Assembly: GCA_018623155.1 (NCBI GenBank)
Contig: JAAZVZ010000007.1
Coordinates: 55,109 to 119,108, forward strand
Origin: Glaciecola sp.
GTDB lineage: Bacteria > Pseudomonadota > Gammaproteobacteria > Enterobacterales > Alteromonadaceae
Length of the DNA stretch: 64,000 bases
Reading direction: 5' to 3'
Positions within the stretch are counted from its first letter, which is position 1. Each line of letters starts with the position of its first letter. Below the pieces are notes generated by a model. It did no database searches, was not told the DNA's origin, and was given only the letters and a program-made list of their open reading frames with translations. Below are positions 27,404-35,785 of this stretch, in pieces. The translations under genes and the position numbers were made by a program.

Positions 27404-27520
27404 CTTTATTGGTGTCGGATATGTATTAATACTTAGGTGATGAGCATATGGACTTAAATTTGGGTGAAAACGCTTCTCTTTTTTTGTAGAAGACTCCACT
27501 TGTTTTTCGGATGTTCGGTA

Positions 27521-28681
27521 TTATTCTAAGAGCAGTCTTTCAATCTCGTCATTGAGCGCTTTGAGGGCCCATTCGTTTTTTCCATATCTCAGAAAAGGCA
27601 AGTGACCATTTGTAACGGACTCTTGGATACCGACTCCTAGCTTCCAGTCTTCGTCTAGGGTCAGATTGGTGATATGATGATTTTTCTGCCAATAGGAGTG
27701 CGTTTTTTCGTTGTCTAGATCCTCGTTACAAGGTATCAAAGTAGTCACTGTAATTTCACTTTGATCAACAGCAATTGGCCTTAGACTGATCCATTCAACA
27801 TGGTTTTCTTGCACCAGCATAAACGCGTTAGGCATCACATAAAAAAGAGTGTGACTGTGCTCTCTGAGAGACAAATACTCTTGTTGCATTAAACCTGGCT
27901 TGTCAATTGCCCTAGTAGGCATAATCACCCTGAAGTGCATACCGAGCTGATCAATAACCGCAATATTATTTTGAAAGTTTCGAGCAATAGTGTCTTTATG
28001 TGCGAACGAAAAATGATACGTTTCAAGACCACCTTCAGTAAAAATCTTCCAGTTCGCATTCCAAACCTTCTGGGTATGTTTGAAGACTTTTAGGTTTGGT
28101 CCATCCATCCATTCAAGATGCGGTGCAATGTCACCTAAATATTCACCAAGAACTTCTTCTAATGACCGGCCTTCATTGACGTTTGGGATCGCCCAAATAA
28201 AACCGTGCTTTTCGATGCTGGGCACACGGATCAAAGTATTGTCTGCTTTATTAAGTTCAGGGAAGCAGTGCATTTGTCCCGGTACACTTTTAAGCTCACC
28301 CTCAAGAGAATAGGACCATGCATGATAAGGACACACTAAAAGTTTATTACAGCCACTGCCATCAACAATCTTAGCACCACGATGTCGACAGCTATTGTGA
28401 AAGACATGTACTTCTCCATTCGTATCCCGCGTAGCGATAAGCGAGCCTATATTTGTGTCCACGCTCTTGTAGCGATTTGACTCATTGAGCTCGCTGCTAT
28501 GTAACACTATGAACGGCAGTTTTTTAAAGATTTTGTCCATCTCTTGTTTCAAGCGAATTTCACAACAATACTTTGCAATATCCACTTGGTGTTCCCTATT
28601 GCCGAGAGTGGTTGTTTTATTTTTTTTGCTGTCAATACAAGCTTTAACTAACTGTGTTTCAAGATGTTTGTTCATGGCCAA
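27521..28681 (-). CDS. Rieske non-haem iron oxygenase, alpha-subunit type
   Basis: A 386-residue aromatic-ring-hydroxylating-type oxygenase. The Rieske [2Fe-2S] site is C98-x-H100 and C117-x2-H120 (SCRHRG and CPYHAW). The mononuclear iron site lies in EGGLETYHFSFAHKDT (Tyr-His and a second His after four residues). Length fits single-subunit or alpha-subunit oxygenases, including quaternary-amine demethylases, but no reductase or beta subunit is adjacent. The substrate is unknown. It is divergent from a TetR gene, with two matching palindromes over its promoter, so repression by that TetR is likely. Confidence 0.88.
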   Translation of the reverse strand: MAMNKHLETQLVKACIDSKKNKTTTLGNREHQVDIAKYCCEIRLKQEMDKIFKKLPFIVLHSSELNESNRYKSVDTNIGSLIATRDTNGEVHVFHNSCRHRGAKIVDGSGCNKLLVCPYHAWSYSLEGELKSVPGQMHCFPELNKADNTLIRVPSIEKHGFIWAIPNVNEGRSLEEVLGEYLGDIAPHLEWMDGPNLKVFKHTQKVWNANWKIFTEGGLETYHFSFAHKDTIARNFQNNIAVIDQLGMHFRVIMPTRAIDKPGLMQQEYLSLREHSHTLFYVMPNAFMLVQENHVEWISLRPIAVDQSEITVTTLIPCNEDLDNEKTHSYWQKNHHITNLTLDEDWKLGVGIQESVTNGHLPFLRYGKNEWALKALNDEIERLLLE

Positions 28682-28704
28682 TTCTCCACTCTTTTACCAA
28701 AACC

Positions 28705-28746
28705 TACCAGTCGGTAAGTTGTTTTCAAAATACCTACCACGTGGTA
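28705..28746. promoter_or_regulatory. Two TetR-type operators between oxygenase and tetR
   Basis: TACCAGTCGGTA (28705-28716) and TACCACGTGGTA (28735-28746) share TACC-N4-GGTA within a longer CCTACC-N4-GGTAAG match. Their centres are 30 bp apart, about three helical turns. They lie between the divergent starts of the oxygenase and the TetR gene, as expected for shared autoregulation. Confidence 0.8.
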
Positions 28747-28780
28747 AGCTGTCAAGGTGTTTCTACTTAATGGCACTCAA

Positions 28781-29365
28781 ATGACTAAAAAGACAAAGGA
28801 CAATTTGCTTGAGAAGGCAGAATTACTTTTTTCAGAGAAAGGATTTTACGGGACGAGTATTAAAGACATATCAGCTGAAGTAAGTGTCACCAAGCAAGGG
28901 TTATTGCATCACTTTCCTTCAAAAGAAAAGCTGTATGCAGAGGTACTCAATAGGGCTTCTTTATATATCTCAGATTTTGTAAACGAGGAGATATCTACGG
29001 CGCAAGATACTAGGCAACAGGTTATTAATGTTTTTACGTCTTTGCTCAATGCCGAGGGAAGAACGTATCAAGTTATCGTGCTGCTTTTGAGAGAACTCCT
29101 TGATAACAGAGAACGGGCAGACAATTCTAATCGGTGGTTTTTGAGACCATTTTTGGACAGATTGACAGAAGTTGTAAAGCGCGCGAAAGAACAAGAAAAC
29201 TTAAGTTCCGAGCAGTCTTTGGCGCTTGTTTATCATCTGTTAGGCGCGACACAGTACTTCCTGATATCTCATCCGACCTTGAGAAATCTCTACTCAAAAG
29301 ATGAAGTGGAAGCGCTTAAAGCCAAACAAATCGAACTGATAAAGCAATTGTGCTATCAAGGTTGA
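28781..29365 (+). CDS. TetR-family transcriptional regulator
   Basis: A 194-residue repressor. The N-terminal helix-turn-helix reads AELLFSEKGFYGTSIKDISAEVSVTKQGLLHHFPSKEKLYAEV, the canonical TetR pattern. The helical C-terminal half should bind a ligand and dimerise. I start at MTKKTKDN; a GTG eight codons upstream is possible, and neither has a strong ribosome site. It is divergent from the Rieske oxygenase, with two near-identical palindromes between, so it probably represses the oxygenase and itself until an aromatic or amine substrate appears. Confidence 0.88.
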   Translation: MTKKTKDNLLEKAELLFSEKGFYGTSIKDISAEVSVTKQGLLHHFPSKEKLYAEVLNRASLYISDFVNEEISTAQDTRQQVINVFTSLLNAEGRTYQVIVLLLRELLDNRERADNSNRWFLRPFLDRLTEVVKRAKEQENLSSEQSLALVYHLLGATQYFLISHPTLRNLYSKDEVEALKAKQIELIKQLCYQG

Positions 29366-29485
29366 AATTGCCAACGTTTACTCGCTCAAGGGTATAAAGT
29401 ATAGGGGAGTGTTAGGGATTATTTGATACCTATACCAAAATCACACGTACCATACTGTCAGGTTAACAAACTCATTAGCTCCAAG

Positions 29486-30910
29486 ATGAAGAATATGATG
29501 GCACAACCGCGCGTCAATCAGAGCGGCTTCTCAACAGGTCGCGTTTCAGCGGCTTATGAACTCAAGTTGGACGCGGGAGACGTGCGACGAGACGATGCGC
29601 AAGTCGCTCTGGCGTCAACATTAGATGCCCTGCACGAGTCTCTTGCCTCGCTCCCACCAGTACCTATGCGGATCAACGAGCAGATAGAGAGCAGTCGTAC
29701 AGTCAGCGGTCCACTGTTACTGACTCGCCCCCTGGCATCCGCCTGGACCTTTGTTCAAAAGACGTTTCATTTGTGGTCTTTTGGTCCACCACCGCGAAGC
29801 GTTTACATTCATGGGCCGGTTGGTGTCGGTAAGAGCTTTCTAATGGATCTCTTTTACGCGTCGGTTAATGAGCCAAATAAAGTGACTAAACGCCGCGTCC
29901 ATTTTCATGAATTTATGCTAGACGTCCATCATCGAATCTTTGTATTCAAACAGAAGTATCCACGAGAAGATGCAATCCCGGTCATTGCACAACAATTGGC
30001 ACAAGAAGCCCAACTGCTCTGTTTCGATGAATTTCAAGTAACAGACGTTGCCGATGCAATGATTTTGAAACGACTCTTTTTATTCTTATTACATTGCAAT
30101 GTCGTCGTGGTGGCTACCTCAAATCGATCTCCCGATGCTTTGTATGAGAGAGGCATTAATCGTTCCCTCTTTTTGCCATTCATCGATATGTTAAAAAGTA
30201 CGTTCGATGTTATTTCCATGGAGAGCTGCTCAACGGATTATCGACTTGAAACTAGAGCGGATGGTCACTCTTATTTTTGGTCAAACCAAGATGTTCATAA
30301 TGATCATAATAGAGATAACAACATACAAGCGCAGTTGGAAGAAATATTTGGCGGTACTGCAACCGGCACTGAATCCGAGGCTATTCATGTCCGTTTCGGT
30401 CGCACAATTCGAGTCGTGCGATTAAATGACCGATGCGCTTGGTTTGACTTTTCAGAGTTGTGTTATCAACCACTCGGCGCGGGCGATTATATTGCGCTTT
30501 GCGACCGGTTTCCTGTCCTCATTGTGGACCGCGTACACCAACTAGATGCCAATCATCTCAACGAAGCGCGACGTTTCGTGACTCTCATTGATACATGTTA
30601 TGAATCTCGAACCCGACTGGTACTGGCGGCACACGTTCCGCTTGGAGAATTGTTTGTCGATTTTGAAGCGCAAGTCGAAAGCGTTGATGGAGATGAAGAA
30701 TTGTTTGTCAGTGAGAAAGGCGGAAACTCGAGTTCCTTCGCGACGACTATGATCTGCAACAAAGAGGGGGAACATGTGGAGTGGTCGGCGACGGGTCGAA
30801 TTGGCGTATCACTGGCACAATTATCAGGCGCCAATGATCTGGCCTTTTCCTTTCGACGAGCCAAGTCTCGTTTGGTAGAAATGGGCGGAAAGGAATGGGG
30901 ACGGCGATGA
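29486..30910 (+). CDS. AFG1/ZapE-family AAA+ ATPase with extended C-terminal region
   Basis: A 474-residue ATPase. Walker A GPVGVGKS is at about 110-117 and Walker B LCFDEF at about 179-183, with RRVHFHEFMLDVH, VTDVADAMILKRLF and VVVVATSNRSPDALYERGINR around them. Bacterial ZapE is usually about 360-390 residues and ends soon after the last ATPase strand. Here about 60 extra residues (acidic, then Ser-rich NSSSFATTMI, then EWSATGRIGVSLAQLSG) precede the closing FSFRRAKSRLVEM, a layout I associate with mitochondrial AFG1. The in-frame TTG at 29423 is a less likely start. It sits just outside the left attachment repeat of the island. Confidence 0.8.
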   Translation: MKNMMAQPRVNQSGFSTGRVSAAYELKLDAGDVRRDDAQVALASTLDALHESLASLPPVPMRINEQIESSRTVSGPLLLTRPLASAWTFVQKTFHLWSFGPPPRSVYIHGPVGVGKSFLMDLFYASVNEPNKVTKRRVHFHEFMLDVHHRIFVFKQKYPREDAIPVIAQQLAQEAQLLCFDEFQVTDVADAMILKRLFLFLLHCNVVVVATSNRSPDALYERGINRSLFLPFIDMLKSTFDVISMESCSTDYRLETRADGHSYFWSNQDVHNDHNRDNNIQAQLEEIFGGTATGTESEAIHVRFGRTIRVVRLNDRCAWFDFSELCYQPLGAGDYIALCDRFPVLIVDRVHQLDANHLNEARRFVTLIDTCYESRTRLVLAAHVPLGELFVDFEAQVESVDGDEELFVSEKGGNSSSFATTMICNKEGEHVEWSATGRIGVSLAQLSGANDLAFSFRRAKSRLVEMGGKEWGRR

Positions 30911-30967
30911 CGAAAGGTCTTCATTTGACAAACAATTGATACCTTTGGCAGAGCATGAGCTAGGAAT

Positions 30968-30988
30968 CTATTCTATATTCTGGATCTG
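30968..30988 (-). pseudogene. Displaced 3' tail of yicC / left attachment site (attL core)
   Basis: Read on the minus strand this 21-bp segment encodes Gln-Ile-Gln-Asn-Ile-Glu-stop, the same last six residues as intact yicC at 55743-55763. It has two silent changes (ATA for ATC, TAG for TAA). The shared core ATATTCTGGATCTG is at 30975-30988 here and 55750-55763 there, extendable to 20 bp with one mismatch. It marks the left boundary of the integrated element. Confidence 0.88.
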
Positions 30989-31060
30989 AATTCAGATACA
31001 CATAAAATAATACTTATTAATCAATAGTTTGATATGAATTTTTATGCCATATTTAAATTA

Positions 31061-31082
31061 ACCCACCACTATACCCACCAAT
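31061..31082 (+). promoter_or_regulatory. Candidate integrase arm-type sites, left end
   Basis: ACCCACCACT (31061-31070) and ACCCACCAAT (31073-31082) lie about 75-95 bp inside the left core. Identical decamers occur near the right core at 55584-55593 and 55617-55626. Paired short repeats at both ends of an integrated element are what tyrosine-integrase N-terminal domains bind. The assignment is inferred. Confidence 0.6.
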
Positions 31083-31144
31083 ATTTCAAAGCTAGAACAA
31101 TATTACAAGCAGCGTGATGGTTTAGTTATTTTTACTGCTTGAAA

Positions 31145-31157
31145 TGGGGGGATTACA
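31145..31157 (+). mobile_element. Solo IS right end matching the IS3-family element at 52948-54130
   Basis: TGGGGGGATTACA is identical to the right terminal repeat of the complete IS (54118-54130), and the few bases inside it also resemble that end. Nothing of the transposase remains to the left. It abuts the beheaded IS150-like transposase directly, so an IS probably inserted there and was then largely deleted. Confidence 0.75.
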
Positions 31158-31583
31158 TCCCCTGTTATCGATTTATACAATCAAGAAGTTGTCAGTTACG
31201 AAGTGAGAAAGTCTGCTGCATTACCGCTCGTCACAGATATGTTTACGCAAGCACTGGAGAAACTAAAATGGCACGAAAAGCCGATAGTTCACTCTGACCA
31301 AGGCTGGCAATATCAGAGCCCACAGGTGCAAAAGTTGTTAAGAGACAAAGGACTAGCTCAAAGTATGTCGAGAAAAGGAAACTGTTTAGACAACGCGGTT
31401 GCTGAAAACTTTTTTGGATTACTAAAAACAGAAATGTACCATGGCGAGAAATTTACCGATACTGATGAGCTTATTGAAAGCATCAATGAGTACATCAATT
31501 ATTACAATCACAAACGAATTAAGCTGAAACTAAAAGGCCTGAGTCCGATAGAGTATCGAAATCAGGCCTTGGTAGCCGCTTAG
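31158..31583 (+). pseudogene. Beheaded IS3-family (IS150-like) transposase OrfB remnant
   Basis: The frame is open from the IS end at 31158 (SPVIDLYNQEVVSYEV...) to the stop at 31583. It keeps only the C-terminal part of the DDE catalytic core: HSDQGWQYQ with the second Asp, and NAVAENFFGLLKTE with the Glu. The first catalytic Asp and the N-terminal half are gone, removed at the junction with the solo IS end. An internal GTG at 31203 could only give an inactive fragment. Confidence 0.88.
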
Positions 31584-31587
31584 AAAT

Positions 31588-31608
31588 GAGTCCAACTTTA
31601 TGGGGTCA
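31588..31608 (-). repeat. Terminal inverted repeat of the IS150-like remnant
   Basis: Read on the minus strand it starts TGACCCCATAAAGTTGGACT, a typical IS150/IS3-group terminus, just downstream of the transposase stop. The partner left end is missing. Confidence 0.75.
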
Positions 31609-31626
31609 CTTCATTTCTTGGTCTTT

Positions 31627-33879
31627 TTAATTAACCAAACTTTCTCTCGCTTCGAAAAAGCGAAGCCTATTTGCGTTGGAAACTACCGTTAGTGAAGAGA
31701 GCGCCATAGCCGCACCAGCAATAACGGGGTTCAGTAAGATGCCGAATACAGGATATAGCACGCCTGCCGCCACTGGGATCCCTGCGACGTTGTAAATAAA
31801 AGCGCCAAACAAGTTTTGTTTTATATTTTTTAATGTCGCTTTACTCACTGCAATAGCATCAGCAAGGCCATGTAAAGAGCCTCTCATTAAAGTAACATCG
31901 GCACTTTCGATGGCCACATCAGTACCTGTTCCTATTGCAAAACCAACGTCAGCTAATGCCAAAGCGGGGGCGTCGTTGATACCGTCTCCTGTCATTCCAA
32001 CAATTTCACCTAAGCTCTGAAGTTCTTTGACTTTACTCGCTTTATCTTCAGGAAGAACTTCTGCGTAAAATTCAGAGATTCCCGCTTTTAACGCAACCGC
32101 AGCAGCCGTTTCTATGTTGTCTCCAGTCAGCATAATCACTTTAATACCGCTTGCTTGCAGTCTCTTAATGGCCGAAATGGAGTCGTGTTTCATAGGGTCT
32201 GCCACTGCAATAATTGCTGCCAATTCGCCATCAACCGCAAAGTACATTGGAGTTTTAGCTTCTTTCGCCAGAGATTGCGCTCTCCCTACAAATCTAGTCA
32301 GGTCTACATCTTCTTCCGCCATCAATTTAGCGTTGCCGAACAATAGCGACTTTCCTTCACATCTTGCTTTAACACCTTGGCCTGTTATCGCTTTAAATGA
32401 TTCAATTTTTAATAATTCAATTTTTTTCAGAGCGGCGCTTTCTACGAGGGCCTCTGCAAGGGGATGTTCAGAGCCATTTTCTAAACTGGCAGCTAGCTGA
32501 AGCACTGAATTTTCATCTGTGGCATTTGCTAAGACTATATCCGTAACTTTAGGAGCGCCCTCTGTAATCGTGCCAGTTTTATCTAAAATCATTACTGTAA
32601 CTTTTGATGCTGTTTGCAATGCTTCACCATTACGAATTAATACGCCAGCCTCAGCAGCTTTTCCAACGCCAACCATGACTGACATAGGGGTTGCTAAGCC
32701 CAATGCACATGGACAAGCAATAATCAACACTGTCGTCGCAGAAACAGTAGCAAATGCAATGGCTGGCTCAGGACCAAAGTTGAGCCATGCTAAGGCACTT
32801 AACACAGAAATTATCATCACAGTTGGCACAAAATAAGCTGAAATAGAATCCGCTAAACGACCAATTGGTGGTTTTGAATTTTGTGCTTTCGTTACCATAT
32901 TAATAATTTGAGCAAGCGCAGTGTCTTTTCCAACTCGAGTAGCCCTAAAAAGGATCAAGCCTGACTTGTTGAGTGTTCCTGCCACTACTTGATCACTCAC
33001 ATTTTTTTCTACAGGTATTGGTTCACCTGTCAGCATTGACTCGTCTATAGCTGTATGACCGTCCACGACTTCACCATCTACCGGGATTTTTTGGCCGGGC
33101 TTAACCTTTACAACGTCGTTCTCTAAGACTTGCTCAATACCTATTTCAACCTCTTTATTGTCACGAATAACAATAGCCGTTTTTGCTTGCAACCCAATCA
33201 AACGTTTTATAGCTTGTGATGTCTTGCCCCGTGCTTTTAGTTCAAGGGCTAAACCTAAGTTGATTAACCCAATGATCATTGCTGTAGCTTCGAAATATAC
33301 ATGGCGAGCCATCAAGGGAAGTACGTCAGGTGAAAGCACAACAACCATTGAATAAATCCAAGCTGTGCCTGTACCTAATGCAATAAGTGTATCCATATTG
33401 GCAGAGTGATTTTTGAAACTGTTCCATGCACCAACATAAAAATGCTTGCCCGAAAAATACATCACCCCCAAGGTGGCTATACCTACAATAAGCCATGATA
33501 TTCTTTCAGTTGATGTAACAACGGTCATCTCACCAATGAACAATCCATAGATCATTAGTGGAATACCTAGCGACAGCGCAATAAAAGTATCTCGCAGTAA
33601 CTTCTTGTAATACTTCCAATCAGCAGCTTCTTTCTCATCCAACATCTGATCAGCTTTAGCGTTATCCAATAGTTTTGCATTGTAGCCAGCCGACTCGACC
33701 GCTTTGATTAGTTCATTTGCGTGTGCTGTGCCAGAAACCATCACCGTTCTATCTGCAAAGTTCATTTCAGCTGAAACAACTCCCGCAGTTGATTGAATTG
33801 CGGATTCAATTTTACCAACACAACTCGCACAACCTGCGCCTTCGATAATAAGTTGCTGGCTAGGTTCTTTATTTTTCAT
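31627..33879 (-). CDS. copA: Cu+-exporting P1B-1-type ATPase CopA
   Basis: A 750-residue copper pump. It has one N-terminal HMA domain with CASC (C17, C20), the membrane copper site CPC (C389, C391), phosphorylation DKTGT (D433), a SEHPLAEA motif and GDGINDAPAL. The last two helices carry YN...P and MALSSLTVVSNANRLR, the P1B-1 signature for monovalent copper. The start MKNKEPSQ is preceded by AGGAGG inside the merR gene; the two overlap by 11 bp, so translation is coupled. It exports Cu+ from the cytoplasm to the periplasm, where the CusCBA system can take over. Confidence 0.94.
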   Translation of the reverse strand: MKNKEPSQQLIIEGAGCASCVGKIESAIQSTAGVVSAEMNFADRTVMVSGTAHANELIKAVESAGYNAKLLDNAKADQMLDEKEAADWKYYKKLLRDTFIALSLGIPLMIYGLFIGEMTVVTSTERISWLIVGIATLGVMYFSGKHFYVGAWNSFKNHSANMDTLIALGTGTAWIYSMVVVLSPDVLPLMARHVYFEATAMIIGLINLGLALELKARGKTSQAIKRLIGLQAKTAIVIRDNKEVEIGIEQVLENDVVKVKPGQKIPVDGEVVDGHTAIDESMLTGEPIPVEKNVSDQVVAGTLNKSGLILFRATRVGKDTALAQIINMVTKAQNSKPPIGRLADSISAYFVPTVMIISVLSALAWLNFGPEPAIAFATVSATTVLIIACPCALGLATPMSVMVGVGKAAEAGVLIRNGEALQTASKVTVMILDKTGTITEGAPKVTDIVLANATDENSVLQLAASLENGSEHPLAEALVESAALKKIELLKIESFKAITGQGVKARCEGKSLLFGNAKLMAEEDVDLTRFVGRAQSLAKEAKTPMYFAVDGELAAIIAVADPMKHDSISAIKRLQASGIKVIMLTGDNIETAAAVALKAGISEFYAEVLPEDKASKVKELQSLGEIVGMTGDGINDAPALALADVGFAIGTGTDVAIESADVTLMRGSLHGLADAIAVSKATLKNIKQNLFGAFIYNVAGIPVAAGVLYPVFGILLNPVIAGAAMALSSLTVVSNANRLRFFEARESLVN

Positions 33880-34300
33880 CACTTGGTTCCTCCTCATTCA
33901 GAGGCTCGAAACTATCGATAAGATGGCAAACCATCGTAGATGTTGGTGCTTTATCCTCTTTACATTCCCATTGCTCTAAGGCACTGCTCATATTTTCACG
34001 TAACTTTAGCATTGCCAGGAATTGTTTTTCTGTTTCAGCTAATCGCTCTTTAATAAGCGCTCTAACCAATGGACATGCAGCTTTGCCATGACTAGCCTCA
34101 TCAACTATTTGCTGAATATCAGACACCGAAAAGCCAAGTTGCCTTGCACTTAAGATAAACTTGAATCGAGAAACCTCTGTAGGCGGATAATATTTGTAGC
34201 CATTTTCCGACTTTATCGGATTAAGCAACTTCAAACGCGTGTAATACCTTACTGTATCAGGCGTTGTGCCATAAGCCTTGGCTAGTTCGGACACTTTCAT
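33869..34300 (-). CDS. MerR-family metal-responsive regulator of copA
   Basis: A 143-residue regulator. The winged helix (MKVSELAKAYGTTPDTVRYYTRLKLL) is followed by a dimerisation helix and cysteines C76, C113 and C125. C113 and C125 correspond to the effector loop. A Cys at position 76 matches the residue that marks divalent-metal sensors (ZntR/PbrR) rather than CueR, although the partner pump is Cu+ type. The start MKVSEL has GAGGT 7 nt upstream. A MerR-type promoter lies at 34339-34369. It forms an operon with copA (11-bp overlap). Confidence 0.88.
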   Translation of the reverse strand: MKVSELAKAYGTTPDTVRYYTRLKLLNPIKSENGYKYYPPTEVSRFKFILSARQLGFSVSDIQQIVDEASHGKAACPLVRALIKERLAETEKQFLAMLKLRENMSSALEQWECKEDKAPTSTMVCHLIDSFEPLNEEEPSDEK

Positions 34301-34338
34301 ATGACCTCGCAACTTAAAATATTTGTGTAGTTAAGTTG

Positions 34339-34369
34339 AGTGTAGACCTGTGTGTAAGACACAGGTCAA
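34339..34369 (-). promoter_or_regulatory. MerR-type promoter with 19-bp spacer before merR-copA
   Basis: On the minus strand -35 TTGACC and -10 TACACT are separated by exactly 19 bp, the overlong spacer that MerR proteins correct. The dyad GACCTGTGT / ACACAGGTC fills the spacer. It drives the regulator and copA together, about 40 bp before the merR start. Confidence 0.85.
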
Positions 34370-34442
34370 TATAAATTTTGTAATGTGAAGCTGAAAACTA
34401 TCTGGGCAATGTGTAATACATTTCTTATTCGTTTTTCTAGTT

Positions 34443-35339
34443 TTAACTGGCGGGACCAACAACACTGGTAAGTCCCGAGGTTACAAATAAAATGGCCAAA
34501 GCTACTAACATTTCTATTAAGATAGATTTGGATAGCGCCTCTCTGCCTTGATTATTTTTAAGTTGTGGGACGAGTTTTAATTTATGTTTAGCAGCTATAG
34601 CCAAAATGGATACAACAAAAGCTAATTTAAACAATAGAGCTTGCCCGTAACTTGAACTTATTAGCGCATCAAAACTCCCTACTAATTTGACCACTAACCA
34701 TAGCCCGGCACTTAACAATAAACTCACGGAAAAACTTGCTTGTTTACCAAAGCTCTCCATCAGTAAATGAAGTTCTTTATCGCTTAGTTGCAGGCAAGCC
34801 CGTTTTAGTGGCAATAAAGCTCCAAACCACCACGCCATAACTAGTACATGAACTATCAGCAAGCCTTTTTCAACTATGCCTAACTCAGAAACATGGCCCT
34901 GTAACGTAAAGGAATAGGCTAGTAACAGCAAGCTAGACACTAAAACACTTTGTTTTAAGTACTTGTTAAGTACAACTGATTTGAACTTGAAAGGTGACAC
35001 TAAAGCGATTATTGCTATAACTACCCCAAGCCCTCGTAGCAAAGCGCCATCGCCGATAGACGAGTCCCACATAATAGCCAACATATCGGCATCTAATGCC
35101 CCTAGAACACCTTCTTCAGCCATTGCACCTGTATTAGCAATGAACCAAACACCATTGGCAATCAAAGCTACGACGACAGAGCTATTTGTCCATTTTAGGT
35201 TCGCTATTACCGAATTGTTATGAGATTCGTTGTGCTCAAAAATTTGCCTGAAAAATGTATACCCAGAAATACAGGCAAAGCCGACGTAAAATAAAAATTT
35301 TGACAGCACAATGACTGTATTCCAGATATACATTTCCAT
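34443..35339 (-). CDS. copD: CopD-family copper resistance membrane protein
   Basis: A 298-residue polytopic protein with about eight hydrophobic segments and the CopD domain in its second half (MAWWFGALLPL, QASFSVSLLLSAGLWLVVKL, GQALLFKLAFVVSILAIAAKHKL, and a closing SILIEMLVALAILFVTSGLTS). CopD family members are thought to move copper across the inner membrane together with CopC. The start MEMYIW has GGAG about 9 nt upstream. It lies 18 bp after copC on the same strand. Confidence 0.88.
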   Translation of the reverse strand: MEMYIWNTVIVLSKFLFYVGFACISGYTFFRQIFEHNESHNNSVIANLKWTNSSVVVALIANGVWFIANTGAMAEEGVLGALDADMLAIMWDSSIGDGALLRGLGVVIAIIALVSPFKFKSVVLNKYLKQSVLVSSLLLLAYSFTLQGHVSELGIVEKGLLIVHVLVMAWWFGALLPLKRACLQLSDKELHLLMESFGKQASFSVSLLLSAGLWLVVKLVGSFDALISSSYGQALLFKLAFVVSILAIAAKHKLKLVPQLKNNQGREALSKSILIEMLVALAILFVTSGLTSVVGPAS

Positions 35340-35357
35340 GACAATCACTCCATTAGA

Positions 35358-35705
35358 TTAGTGGACCATAAAGCCGATGCTATCTTTCATTTTGTGCCCA
35401 TCTTTACCTAAGAAGGTCACATCAACGACATAGTTTTCGGGGGCTAACTTCGGTAGTTTCCATGTAAATTCAGCACTGGCTTCTTTAGTAGGTTTAAAGC
35501 CAAACTGAATCTTTTTTCCTTTTTTGTTTTTCAATGTTATTTTGACTACACGAACCTCTTTGCTAAAAGTAAAAGTCAACTCTTCTGGAGTCTGCATTAG
35601 CATTGCATTATCAGCAGGAACACTTTTTTCAAGTTGCACATGCGCAAATACCGCACTACTAAAAACCACTGAGATTACTGTTAAGAACTTGATTAATGAT
35701 TTCAT
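35358..35705 (-). CDS. copC: Periplasmic copper-binding protein CopC
   Basis: A 115-residue CopC. The signal peptide ends ...SSAVFA and cleavage exposes H22 as the mature N-terminal residue (HVQLEKSVPADNA). With DGH near the C-terminus (D102, H104) this reproduces the His1-Asp-His Cu(II) site of the family. No Met-rich Cu(I) loop is evident. It carries copper in the periplasm and works with the adjacent CopD. Confidence 0.92.
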   Translation of the reverse strand: MKSLIKFLTVISVVFSSAVFAHVQLEKSVPADNAMLMQTPEELTFTFSKEVRVVKITLKNKKGKKIQFGFKPTKEASAEFTWKLPKLAPENYVVDVTFLGKDGHKMKDSIGFMVH

Positions 35706-35785
35706 ATTTACCTCTATTTTAGATTGTTGATTTCAAGATTAAATTTATATTTAAATGTCGTTCTATGGTTGTTCTAACCACTCTG

